This document shows, piece by piece, positions 24,507 through 36,596 of a stretch of 64,000 bases of DNA. Below the pieces are notes generated by a model that saw only the letters and a program-made list of their open reading frames with translations, was not told the DNA's origin and searched no databases. This DNA is from Epichloe hybrida. Its lineage: Eukaryota; Ascomycota; Sordariomycetes; Hypocreales; Clavicipitaceae. Made by a program: the position numbers and the translations under genes. Location of the stretch: positions 4,836,001-4,900,000 of the forward strand of contig JAFEKR010000002.1 of the NCBI GenBank assembly GCA_019022495.1, read 5' to 3'. Numbering within the stretch: the stretch's first letter is position 1; each line of letters begins with the position of its first letter.

Positions 24507-27500
24507 CCTACAAGAGGAGATGTAAATCTCTAGTATTATAGAAGTAGTTATCTAGGAAAAAGGGCTTTTATAAAGCTTATAAATATAACTTTAGGCGTTA
24601 AATTAATAGGACCTAAGCTTATAGAGTGTGAGATCTATGCTATAGGTAAAGCTAAGCGCTAGAGATTATAGGTTACACCTAAAGGACTCCCTTAAGAACT
24701 AGGTTATAGGCTTTTAGTTAATCTAAAGTACTATAACTCTCCTTATTAGAATAGCAATAGGTATTAGTGTGTTTTTATATGCCTTATAACCTTAATATAA
24801 TTTTTCTACTTATTTAAATTAAAGGATAGGATTTATAATAGCTTCTATATAATAGTAGTGTTTCTAAGTACTTAATTTAGGGTTTAGCTATAATTCTTAT
24901 ATAGTAATATTAAAAAGGCCCTCTTTATAGAGAATATAAAGAATAAGATAGCCCTTATAGGTATTATAGTCTATAATTTAGCTCCCTTAACACCTAGTTA
25001 GAATAGTAAGGCAAAGAGATCTAGGGGCGTAGTTAAGTAAAAGGCCTATATGTTAAGTCTAGAGGCTGGATTCCTATTAGAACTTAATAATAAGATCTTT
25101 AACATAGTAGTTTATCTATTAAATTAAATACCTTTTAAACATTATAGGAAATGGATTATACTATACGAACTCTAGTGGAATTAAGCTAGGAAAACTATCC
25201 CTGCCTATTCATAGATATTAGAGATCCAAAAGCCCCTAATTTTATATCTGCAAGCCTACGGATATAAAGCGTTTCCTATAACGATGAAAGCTCTAGAGCA
25301 TATTAAATCAAATAATATAATCCCTTAGTTAGAGTAGAAAGCTTATATTAGATACCTTATAGGTTATAAGGGTAAATCTTAGTATATTATCTAGGTTCTA
25401 ACCCTTCGTAATCATAAGGTTATTGTATTAGTATATATATGGTTTAATAAGGCCTTATTCTTTAAACTAGAAGAAGAGATTAAATTAGCCTAGAAAAAGA
25501 AGATATTAATAATCACACTACTTAAAGAGCTTAAAGCTAAAAACCTTAATAAAGAAATTAGTTAAGACCTTATAGGAATAGACCTAGAAGAGGAGAATTA
25601 TAACTTTCAGCCCTTAGTTATAGAGTAAGAAAATAATTAGTTTAAAGTAAAAACACTACCTTATATATTAGGGTAAGAAAGCGGCTATATTAGTGCTCTT
25701 TTAACCCCTCCTAACTTTTCTTATAAGGCACTAGTTACTATAGAGAATATAAAGCTTTAGGTATAAGGTAATAATACACTATTTTATAAGATTAATAAAT
25801 TTATAAGTAATATAATAGCTAAACACATAGAGACTACTACGGAGACTAGCGAAATTACTACTAAGAGTAGTAAGACTATAGAGAATCATGGTTTATATAA
25901 TAATAGTATTAATTTAAATAATATTATAACTAGAAAATGTTAATAAAAGGATTTAAGGAAAGCTAGGTAAGTATAGTTTTCTTTTACTTTCTTTATAGCG
26001 CTTTAAGGAACTTAGTATAATTTATATATTAAAGATATACCTCTAGAACTTACTTATTATTACTAGGTAATAGCATTACTATATTATAACTACTAGAAGG
26101 AAGTAATTATAAAGGAGCTTTTAAAGCTTTTATTCTTAAACTACTAGGAGAATATACCTAAGGAACTAATTAATCCTAATAAGCATAAGGAAATTATTAA
26201 CCTTAGCTAGGGTTTTAAATATAAAACTAATAAAAAGGGTATAGTTATAGAGTTTAAGGCTTAAATAGTAGTATAAGGTAATTAATAACTAAAGGATAAC
26301 CTTAATAACTACACTATAACGCTTACTTCTTAATCTTTATAAATACTACTTATAGTTTATTATACTAATAATCTTAATACTTAATAATATAATATTTAGA
26401 ATACCTTCCTATATGTAAAACTTAAAGAACCTATCTTCTATAAGCCCCTAGAGGGTATAAACATAAAAGGTTATCTCTAGAAGATAATTAGAGTATTATA
26501 TAAGCTATAGGAAGCTCCCTAATAATAGTTTCTTTATTTAAAGAGATTCCTTTTAGAGCTTAGCTTTATCTAAGGGAAAGAAGACTTATATATCTTTATA
26601 AAGGATAATTTTATCCTATTTTTCTATATAGATAATATTATAGTGCTTTACCCTAATAGATCTAAAGCAGAATTTAAAGAATTACATAAGTAATTAATAA
26701 ATAGCCTAGATATTAAGGACTAAGGTAAATTAAAGTGGTTCCTAGGTATTAAAATTATTAGAAATTACAAAACTAAAGAAATATAGTTATTATAGGAATT
26801 ATATATTTAAAAGATTACTTAGAAGTTTATTCCTAATATTATTAATAACAAGTTAAAGAGCTTAATTATAGCTCCTCTCCTAATAGCTATAATTTACCTA
26901 AATAATAACAAAGCTTTAGGCAAAGAAATTAGCTACTATAAAGTAATTATAGGCTCTTTAGTGTACCTTTATATTATTAGAAGACTTAATATAGTATTTA
27001 TAGCTTTAAAGCTAGTCTCTTTTATAATAAATCTATTAGTAAAGCATATTAAGCTAGTATAGGGTGCTCTATTATATACTTAGAATATAAAGAAGCTCTA
27101 CTTATAATATTTAGGTATAGATAGCTTTAATATATTATTTTCTAGCATAGATGCTTTACTTAGTAATAATTCTAAGACTTAGAAGTTAACATAAGGCTAC
27201 GTCTTTATTATATATAGTATTATAATTAATTAGAAGTCTAGGAGGTAATATTATATAATAACTTTAAGTATAGAAGTAAAGCTCTTTACCCTAAATTATA
27301 GTATAAAAGAGCGTATTTCTCTTAGTAAGCTACTTTATAATATTAATATATATATTTTACTGCTCTTAATTATCTAGTATAATAATAAGTAAATAATCTA
27401 GATTACTAAATATATAGAAGGAAAGCTTTAAACTAGCCTTAAGCACCTTAATATAAATTAGATATAGATTTAAGAGTAGTATATAATAGGTAATATTAAG

Positions 27501-27838
27501 GTAAATTAGATAAAGACCTCTAAGATACCTATAGATAGCTTTATAAAGCCTCTATTAGGTTAAATATATAAGGACTTCTACTATAGAATTAGCATAAGGG
27601 AGATTCCTACCTAATTATAATACTAGAGATTATTTATAATCTCTTCCTATACCTTAGATTATTAGCTTTAATAGTTATCTTAGCTATAGGGGGTATATTA
27701 GGAAGAGCTCCCTAAAGTATTAGATATATAAGGAAGGGGCATGTATTAACTAGGATAAGATATTAGTAGAGATAAATATATTAGAAGTACCTCCGTAGAC
27801 TAGTTATTACTATAGCGCACTATGTACCCTTTAGGTAC
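24507..27838 (+). mobile_element. Ty1/copia-like element E, right fragment (integrase, RT, RNase H)
   Basis: The polyprotein continues from 9100 after the duplicated CCTACAAG. Reading through stops gives integrase (about 25060-25480, with LYLQAYGYKAFP and RYLIGYKGKS), reverse transcriptase (about 26220-26850, with FFYIDNIIVLYP as the YVDD-type site and LKWFLGIKII), and RNase H (about 27100-27700). The lineage differs from B, C and D. No 3' LTR is seen: the AT-rich sequence ends within the last codons at about 27838 and normal-GC DNA starts, so the copy appears truncated. Confidence 0.8.
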
Positions 27839-30806
27839 AAAAGTCAGCTGCCGTCTGCACCTCTGATTAATCAAATCGAACACTTTTCATCATCTATCTA
27901 CACCCCTACCTGACAGTTATGTATCTCTGACCTATCGTAGCCCCGTTGCTAGCTGCAGCAATTGACTCTAGTGGTCTACATAATATATATGTACACCATT
28001 GTATTAGTGGGTCCTAGTAATTCCAAAGCAGCAGCAACGGCAACTCTAGTGGAAATTCTTCGGAATTACTAGAACCCCACTGTACATCTGTCTCCAAGAT
28101 GTCTTTTGTTAGCACTAATCGGCAGACTGTGAGGCAACAACATCTGGACCACATCTGGGCCACAACTGGACCACATCACTGGCTGCTCGTTGCTGGTCAA
28201 CAAGGTCAATTCCGGCCCAGTGGGTTCGATTGGACAGGCATCGTAAATAAAGGTGTCCCGAACCATCTTGCTATTATTCAATCACATTTGCATTCTTCTT
28301 CGGCTTTGCCTGTCATCCAATGCCTCGTCGTCATTATTTATCATCGCAGACCAGCATCAAAATCTTCTCTCTGACCACGCCGCCAAAACGCCCCGCCGTG
28401 CCCATCCATCACCCCCTCCCTCGGAAGCCCCCCTCCCCTCTCCAAAACATGCCAGGGTCTCCTTCCTTCTCAAAACTCGCCTGACGCACGTCTCTGATTG
28501 GCTGTCCAGAGAGGAATTAAGGCAGCGAAGGAAGGAAGGGAAAGGGCGTCCCGGTCATGTGGAAAGCCAGGGTCGCCAACGGAGTATGTATGTAGATCTG
28601 CTCCGACACTCATCTGCATACCGAGTACTCCGTATCAGATCTCGTATCAGATCAACTTGCCCTTGGCGTGAGGCCGAAGAGAGAATTACATTTTCTGGTT
28701 GTATCGGGTGTGTATTCAGTGGCATTTATGTATGCTTCCTGTTCCTGCCTGTTCGGTGTACACTCTGTACACCCAAGCACAGCAACTCCCTCGCCTAATA
28801 TCAGCTCGTTCAACTGACCATCTTTACCACGGAGGCCAAGACGCCAGGTGCGAGATACGTCCGAAACGATAGTTTGATGTTGCGAAAATAGCACTTTTCC
28901 ACCACTCCGCGTTCTCACGTCTTGTCACAAGAAATGGCGTAAAATTCTAATAACCAATGATGTTTATGTCGGTTAAATGCGACGGACTACGGACTTCGGA
29001 GTACAGAATGGCTCAGCCAACGGCCCTGATCCGTCTCCAAGTGAGACGTGGGTTTGCGCTGCTGCAGGGGCGGTCCAATGCCAGCGCGCCGACGGTGACG
29101 CGCGTTTACGAATTGCGGGTTGATAAGGGCTTGCAGCTTACAGAAGGAATCCGTTGCTGGCGCCGAAATCCATAGTTAAGCGCTTCCAACTTGTCGCACT
29201 CATGCCCATGGCTGACATTTGTATGCATGCCCCTGCGCTTCAGTGGCAAGTCATTATCGCGTCAGAAAGGCACGCTACGGTCTCGCGCACATTCTCGTGA
29301 TGATATGCGACGGAGGTTTGCAGCCGTGTTTCAGAACACCCCTTCTCATCCCATGTGTTTCCAAGTCGTCATTTCCTCACGCAAAGGAGAAAGAAGGCAT
29401 CTGCCGGTCATCTCCTGTCTCTGTTTCACTCATAGTACCGAGTAGAGTACATACGTGCACTGAAAATATGTGACGCATGCATGCTGTACTTCACAGATGA
29501 CCGGGTAGACCTCAGCTTTGCCTCGACTCACGAGCCGATGAGTTGCAGTGTAACCCAACGCGAGAAAAAAAGCAAGTAGCCCATGAGTGGTAACCCAATG
29601 ACTGTTCGTCGACTCTTGAGTAACATCAATCTCTTCTTCTTCTTCCCTGCTTAAATGTCGCTTGCTTTTATGCTAGTATGTTTGCCATCAGAATGGAGCC
29701 TAACAACCACTTCTTCACTCGTCCGCAACAACATCCACTTGCCCTCCGTACTCCAGGAATGCCCATGCTGTTCATGGTTGCTTTTTCCTCTTCAGCACCT
29801 TCCAGACTGGGCCATGATTGTCCACAATGTAAAACATTACCACGGATAGCAGCCAGCATCTCAGCTGTGAGAAATGACTAGATGAGCGGCCTGCAAGACG
29901 ACGCGGTACCCCAAGTTCTGGTCGGCCTCGAGTGGGACTGGCACTGGCACCGCCAGGGGTTTGAGATGCAAATTGAATAATGTCCAGACCTGGTCGGCTA
30001 TGTTTTGCAGCGGCTCAGGCCGGAAGTGCTTTTGAGAGGTGTTCGGGATCCAGATTCAGATGGCATTTAATTTAATTAGACATGTCCACCGTTTCCCCGT
30101 TGGTGGCGGTCCGAGACCTCTCGAAGGCAGGTACGGGTGGGACCGTGGGACGCACCTACTCTGGACAACTGGAGACAGCGCGAGACAGCACGAGACAGCA
30201 CCACTTATTATCGGGCTCCACTCTTGAACCGCTCTCTCTCTCCTCTCCCAACTTGGCCGTGGCCTTGCTGCCTGCTGCCCGCACACACACACGCACGCAA
30301 GAAAAACCCGCACATTCACCATATTGACCCTTTCCCCTGGGCGGGCATCGCGACACATGCACCGCATTGTAATCCGTACACTCTGACTTCTCTGTTCTTG
30401 ACCTTGTCGCCCCCTGTCCTAGCCATACGTGGCTATTCATTGCCACATATGATTTGTCTCCAATGAGCCTACATCTCGTGTCCTGATCCAGGCAGCAGGC
30501 ACGTTTGGGCATTCACGACGACAACCGCGCTTTCAACCCACCCCTGATTTCGTTGTACATTCAATAGATATTGCTGGGTGTTGGTTCGCGGTAAAGGCTG
30601 GTTCCTCACCGAGGCAGACTCACCGAGACAGACTGCGTATGTACACTTACGTTCAATTGCCCTGCCTTCCTTCACTGCAAATCACTTGATTGTCTTGTCT
30701 TGTCTGTCTCTTTGGATTTTGCACCCGACGAGGTCCGCCCAAGGGAACCAAGTCGGAAGAATACCGACAGATCGACTAGGTCCCCCTACAAGCAGCGCAG
30801 TCCTCG
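27839..30806. other. Intergenic region at the AT-block/gene-island boundary
   Basis: GC-balanced DNA without convincing genes. Open stretches on both strands are short, overlap each other in several frames and show no domain or splice signal. One TACTCCGTA motif lies at 28626-28634. The segment from about 30100 to 30800 is the likely promoter and leader of the BEM46-like gene. No tRNA or rRNA was recognised. Confidence 0.6.
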
Positions 30807-32208
30807 ATGCCTGACCGCTCAGAAATGTCGAGTTCCAACTCCGCTCCCGCATCTACGCTCAGTAGCTATTTGGAGCAGACTGCCTCTGCCCTTAGCTCAG
30901 TAGCATCCTATATGCGTCTTCCCGCATTGGCGTCCACAGTAAGTGACATGAACACGATACTTTAATTTCTCCCAGTGTTACCCAAAATCGGGTGCTGATC
31001 TTGTCTGCAGGGCATTGCTGCTGCCTTGACGTCTCTACTGTACTTCAAACAAAAGTGCGCCATGTATCCTCCTGGCTTGTTTCCTCCGCGCTGGTGTGGT
31101 GTGGGTGCTGACAGCTGTCTTACTTTGCAGGGCTCTTATATATCCGTCGCATATGCCCCCGAACTCGCGAACAGAGGTACCTAGACCAACCCAATTTGGT
31201 ATCCGAGACTTCGAGGAGCTCGTGATTCCGACTGACGATGGAGAAAAACTCTCCGCCTTTTACATTCGCGGTCCCCGTGGCGGCAAGAATTCCGATGTCA
31301 CCATGATGATGTTCCATGGAAATGCCGGAAACATAGGCCATCGGCTTCCCATAGCAAGGATGCTCATCAACCACATTGGCTGCAACGTTTTTATGCTAGA
31401 GTACAGAGGATATGGCACTTCAACGGGCGAACCCGATGAGAGTGGCCTCAACCTCGATGCATATACGGGGTTAAAGTATCTTCGCGAACGGGCTGAGACC
31501 AGCGGCCACCGCCTGATCATCTATGGTCAAAGTCTTGGTGGCGCGGTTAGTATCCGACTAGCAGCCAAGAATCAAGACGCAGGTGACATTGTTGGCTTGG
31601 TTTTGGAGAACACATTTTTATCAATGCGGAAGCTGATTCCATCCGTCATCCCACCCGCCAAGTACCTGACATTACTCTGTCATCAAGTGTGGCCAAGTGA
31701 TTCCACACTGCCTCTTGTCACCAAGGTTCCTGTCTTGTTCATTAGTGGTTTGCAGGACGAAATTGTACCGTAAGTCACTTCGTTTCTTTATTTATTTTTT
31801 TACTTGAACAATTTCCGAGCTGAATGCGCCTCTCCCTCTGATCTCATACGAAAATCACCCTGGATCAAATGATGATCAAATTGCATCACCCACAAAATAT
31901 GAACCGCTTGCGGTCCTGATTTGAAACCATAATCACGAGTCTGACAAGATCCATCCCAATTTATCCCGTTTTGTCCGATAGTCACATGCACCAACATCAG
32001 CAGAAATAGTCAAAACTAACGTAATGAGACACCCCGAGATAGACCTAGTCACATGCGCCAATTGTATGAACTTTGCAACGCCCCGAGCAAACGGTGGAAG
32101 CCACTGCCGGGTGGCGACCACAACTCGAGCGTTCTCGAGGAGGGTTACTTTGAGGCCATTGCCGATTTTGTAGCCGAAGTCGCAAGCGAAGAAAAGACAA
32201 GATTATAG
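30807..32208 (+). CDS. bem46: BEM46-like alpha/beta hydrolase, membrane-anchored
   Basis: Four exons: 30807-30938, 31011-31054, 31131-31769, 32043-32208; 326 residues, close to the roughly 300 of yeast Bem46. Residues 40-58 form a hydrophobic N-terminal anchor, followed by LIYPSHMP, typical of this family. The hydrolase fold has an oxyanion motif HGNAGN (H121), nucleophile S193 in GQSLGG, D268 in GLQDEIVP and H298 in GGDHNSS, so the catalytic triad is complete. The third intron separates the two prolines after D268 from the His region; splicing to ACCTAGTCACATG restores PPSHMRQLYE. Family members are endomembrane or plasma-membrane hydrolases linked to fungal polarity and germination; the substrate is unknown. 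The start was chosen as the first ATG in frame with the anchor; a second Met lies at codon 7. Confidence 0.92.
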
Positions 32209-33131
32209 GATCATCAGCAGATAGCGCCTAAGAAAGGTCCTTGCATGCTGCTGTCTTTTTTTCATGATGGATACCCAGCTTTGACGTCACGAACATGTTT
32301 GAAACATGCACATAATTGTTGTTCCTTTGGGCTCACGTACAGTACTGTTAGCGAACCAGCCAATATCTTTCTAATTGCATTTCCCCATCTTTCTTCCTCG
32401 GAAGCAGGTTGCAAGGACAGATCCAAGAAAAGAATCACGTGCAGTCTGACACACCAGAAGCCCCACGCCACAACGGACCTAATGTACCGGCCCGTCGTGC
32501 GTCATGTACGCAGCATTAGTGCATGTTGTCGAGTAGCGGTGGTGATGATCCCACCGGTCCTTGGCGGTCCAAAGAGTGCGGTCGTCAGCGCCAGTCAGTT
32601 AGTGTAGGTCCGTGAAATGGGTGTAGTGGCGCGACAGACTAGCTCATGTGACGCCGGTTCAAGATGATCGGGTCGCGTGATGGCAGTGGCATGGCTGGGC
32701 CACCACTTCCGTTCGTCCTCCCGAAAGGCCGTCTTGACGAAAAGGGTGTTGATGTATGAATGCCTGGGGTTGGGTGGGGGCTGAGGTTCCCATCGTCGTT
32801 GAGATGGCAGATGGTTGTGATGGTTGTGATGGTTGTGTGGGAGAAAGTGGGGGGGGGGGCATTTGCGGATGGGTTCGTGTACGCTGCGCTGTGGACAGTA
32901 TACTGTGTTTCTGTACGGGGGGATGCAGAGGGAAAGAGGAACGAGTCATACATAACAAGTGTGGCCTTTCCCAGAGGACTTTCATGGGAAACAACAAGAA
33001 AACGCTTGACTCTTATGATTGTGCTGCTCTAAATCATGTCGGCTGAATCGTGACTCGTAGTAGTTACAGGCCGTCCAATTTAGCACTCGACATCTCCGTC
33101 GAGCCGTTCAGTCCAGGACTTTTCCCGCTGC
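32209..33131. other. Convergent spacer between BEM46-like and NF-X1 genes
   Basis: Both neighbours end here, so it holds two 3' ends. A short repeat of GATGGTTGT units lies at about 32809-32837, followed by an 11-G run (32849-32859). No gene was found; small open frames in several phases near 32640-33050 follow this low-complexity stretch and its complement. Confidence 0.6.
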
Positions 33132-36100
33132 TCAACCTTCTTCTTTCTGAGTCCTATAAATTTTCTTCCTGTTTCCGCGGGCAAGCTCCTCGACGGGCGG
33201 AGCATAGTCCAGCTTGGCGGCGGCTCGTCCGGCAACGGCACTCCACCCGGAGGCATCATCCGTCTTGCCGAAGTCATCTCGCCGGGAGATCTGGGTGGTG
33301 CTGGAATCGACGTGGCAGAGGAGAAGTTTACCAGCTAGACCTGTGGCCTCGATTGTTTTGGCGAGACGGTTCTTCATGCTGATGAGTGCTTGCTCGAGGG
33401 CTGTGGGCGATAGGAACGCCGAGTAGGACGTGGTCGCGCGGAGGAGAATCTCTTCCGAAGGGAGGAAGCTGGGTTCGAAATGAATGGAACGCTGGATGGC
33501 GAGATCGGACTGCAGAGTCGAGGTGACTTCGTCGATGGTAAGGCCGAAACGAGGCTTTATTAGGAGGAAGCCGTTGAAATGGTCGGCTTGTGGTAGCGGA
33601 GGAGGAGACGATGCTCGCGATGCGGCAGCGCTGGTGGCAGAAGCTGCTTCGGCGGCCTGCGTGGCTCTGATTTTGACACACTGGGCGAGAGTCTTGCTTG
33701 GCGCGGAGACGAAGCGCGCGCCCTTGAAGACTACTACGTACCGGTAGGGCTCAATATCTTCGCTCCTGCTTTCCAGCCCATAGTCCTCTGCCAAAAGGTG
33801 CAAAAGCTGGCGGTACGTGGATGTCATGGGCTTGTATCGCAGACGGACCTCGTTGGGACTTTTGGCGAAGACTCGGAACTCGCGTTCTTGGGATTCGGCC
33901 CATGATGTGTTCTCTTTGAACAGCTTGAGTGTAGCATCCGAGTAGGGAACATGGTCGTTCTGGTGGGAGGCTGGGTCAATGTTTAGCGCCGCTGCGAGAC
34001 GGCGGTTGCGTTCGAGTCGGAGACACTCGTCGTCACATTTCAGTTCTGGCCTAGACGGCGAAGGATTCGAGCTGCTGGCTAGACACTTGACTTCTTGATG
34101 ACGAGCACCACAGGGGCAGGAGACAACTGCCTTGGCAGTGCAAGCAGATGATTCGTTGCATGCTAAAGACTTGTTTCTTAGCTTGCGTATTTCGTTTCTA
34201 TGACTTTGAAGTTCACGGGGAAGGAGGGGAGGGAGAGGGGGGAAAAATGGAAACATACGAGTCTGTCCGTGGCAAGTCTTTTGACACGGGTGCCCACAAA
34301 ATAGCTTGATCTTTCCGCATGGCTGTTCGCAATGCTTGCTAGGTGAAGTTATGTCCTCGCACTCTCCTGCTCGATGGCACAACTTCTTGCAAGTATGCAG
34401 CCCGCACTTCAACTTCTTGCCGCATACCTTCCCGCAACGTGCCTCCTGAAGGTGGCAGGGCTGACTGTGTAGCTTCTCCTTGCCACAGGCACACCACTTT
34501 TCAACGAGGAACGGGCACTTGGGGCAAGATATGTCGCCAGAGTGGCAGTTGTGTTCAACCGCAGGATGTCCGCAACTCGGCCGTCGTTGACAGTTGAAGC
34601 GACAGTCTGGAGGTCTGGTTCCGCACGGCTGCGGAGGCTGAAGAACGGTCCGGCCACAGTCGCAGCTTATCTCGGTGAAGATGGCTTCGGGGCAGCTCGC
34701 GCAAGGACCACGATGGCACATTTGCTGGCAATCGTGGGCGCCGCATTTGAGTTCCCTTCCGCATGTCCTGATGCAGATATGCTCTGCTTCGATTGATGTC
34801 GCTTCACCTGCCAGCCTGTGGTGCTTTCTTCTGGCAGCCTGTCTCTCAGCGGCCTTCTTTTCGCCAGGACAGCAGTGTTCACCGCATTTGTGGCGACCAC
34901 AGCTCAAATTTGCCTGGCAAATTCTCATACACATTGGCCGCTCAATGTGACCTTGGTGGCAGACAGACTTGCTACTGGTTCTTCCGCAGGTGCAAGAAAT
35001 ATCAATAGTCTCGTTGCAGAACCCGCAAAGTCCGGTGTGGCATTTTGACGCGCAGAGATGACCACACGGTAGCTTCTTGTGACAAGGTTTCTCGCAATGA
35101 GGAATGGCATCCTCACATGACGATCGTGGTTCATCGAGTAGTTCTCCGAGAGGGGTTTTGCCACAGGGACAGTGAGATACTGAACCTGCCGAATATGGAC
35201 AATGCGCTGGCTGTTCTTCCTGGGGGTGGCATATCTCGGAACATTTATGGATGCCGCAATCGAAGCTCCGCTGACAGATTTGATCGCACGTAAAGACACC
35301 TTCAAACCAGCTCTTGTCCATTTCGCTGTGAGACTGCTGAGGCTCTTCCCGTTCATAGCAGGGCATGGTCTTCTCGACACGACCACAATAGCACTTGGCT
35401 TCGACAGTCATATCACATTCTCCGCACAGTCCAGTATGGCAAGGTTTCGAGCAAAAGTGCTCCCCGCATGGAAGAAGATCTCCACATGTTTCTTGACAGC
35501 TCCAGCCATTTTCATAGTCGGTCTCTCTGCAGAGCTTGCGAGATTCGTTTTTCCCGCAGAAGCAAGACTGAGTCGGTCCCACCAAGCCACATGGAGGGCA
35601 TGGCCCGGCGTGGCATTGAAGGGAGCACGGATGCGGACAGGTCGGCCGCGGCTTCGAGCACGTCTGGCCACAGGAATGTGGGGGAAGAGAAGATGGTGCC
35701 GGTTGAGGGCTAATATCCTTGCCACACCAGCAGTGGTATGACCCAGGATCATCAGATAATTTGGAATTACATCCAGGGCATCTCCAGGAAAATTCCATCT
35801 GAGGCTCTGCGGTCTGCAAGTCTTGCTGCTTCTTCTGGTTGCCATACCATTTCTTGACACACTTGAGATGAACAACCGTCCAACAAAGGGTACATGACCA
35901 AATGTGTGAGGTCCTCGAAACATCGTCTGTGCAGATGGCACATTCATAGTTGAGATTGGCGATGTCTTCATGGATCCTGGTTCCCAAATCGTCTGCCATG
36001 GATTTTGCAGGCTTCGCTTTTGGCTGCGTCGGAACTCTGGGCCTTGATGATTTCCTACTTCAATGTCAGAAGCAACATTGCATAAAGTGACTGGCCCAGA

Positions 36101-36596
36101 CAGGGTTGATTACATACTTCCTTGGGACTACAGGCTGCCCTGGCACGAATTCGGGAGCATCGCCACTCAGTGAAGGGGCGACGATGCTCGACCCATGATC
36201 GGAATCGTTTTCGGCAACTGCGTTTGTTAAATGACCGCCGAACGCCCTGTGAGCTGGCGGTCTAGGTGCATCACGGCTGGCTAATTCACCTCGCTCGGAT
36301 TGCCGCTGGCCTCGAGATGGTCGATTTCTTCCTCTTCCTCTTCCTCTAGAGCCGGAGTTGGAGCTTTCCGTTCTTGATGAATCGGATATATGGGCTTGAG
36401 GTGGTGTCTGTGTAGCTACTGAGCCAGGTTGTGTTCGTGGAGCATCGCTCTGAGAGGAGGCGGAATCGGCCCCAGGGCGAGAGCCGTTCACTTGTGGTCT
36501 GTTTCCACCAAGGCGACCTCTGCGGTGACCATGATTTCTTCCCCGATTTTGACGCTGCGACTCAGTTCGAGCCTGAGAAACCTCTGGATCTGGCAT
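33132..36596 (-). CDS. FAP1: NF-X1-type zinc finger protein (FAP1 homologue) with RING and R3H domains
   Basis: Three exons on the minus strand: 36596-36118, 36054-34259, 34162-33132; 1101 residues. The N-terminal 160 residues are basic and low-complexity (RGRGRGRNRPSRGQ). A C4HC3 RING-type finger starts at C198 (CAICTDD...CPGCNS) and is followed by a long series of NF-X1 fingers with CGxHxCxxxCHxGxCxxC spacing to about residue 770. An R3H-like region (about 810-910, HLLAEDYGLESRS) and a short C-terminal domain follow. Yeast FAP1 binds FKBP12 and animal NFX1 binds DNA and ubiquitin enzymes; a nuclear or cytoplasmic regulatory role is inferred. Intron 2 is 96 nt, stop-free and in frame, but removing it joins CHGQT to PCNESSACTAKAV, restoring a normal NF-X1 finger. 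An upstream in-frame Met at 36635 lies in a CT repeat and is less likely. Confidence 0.93.

Noticed and set aside
28253..28798. 181-codon open stretch near the AT/GC boundary
   Set aside because: Arg/Ser/Pro-rich chance frame with overlapping frames on both strands, no splice signals, no domain.
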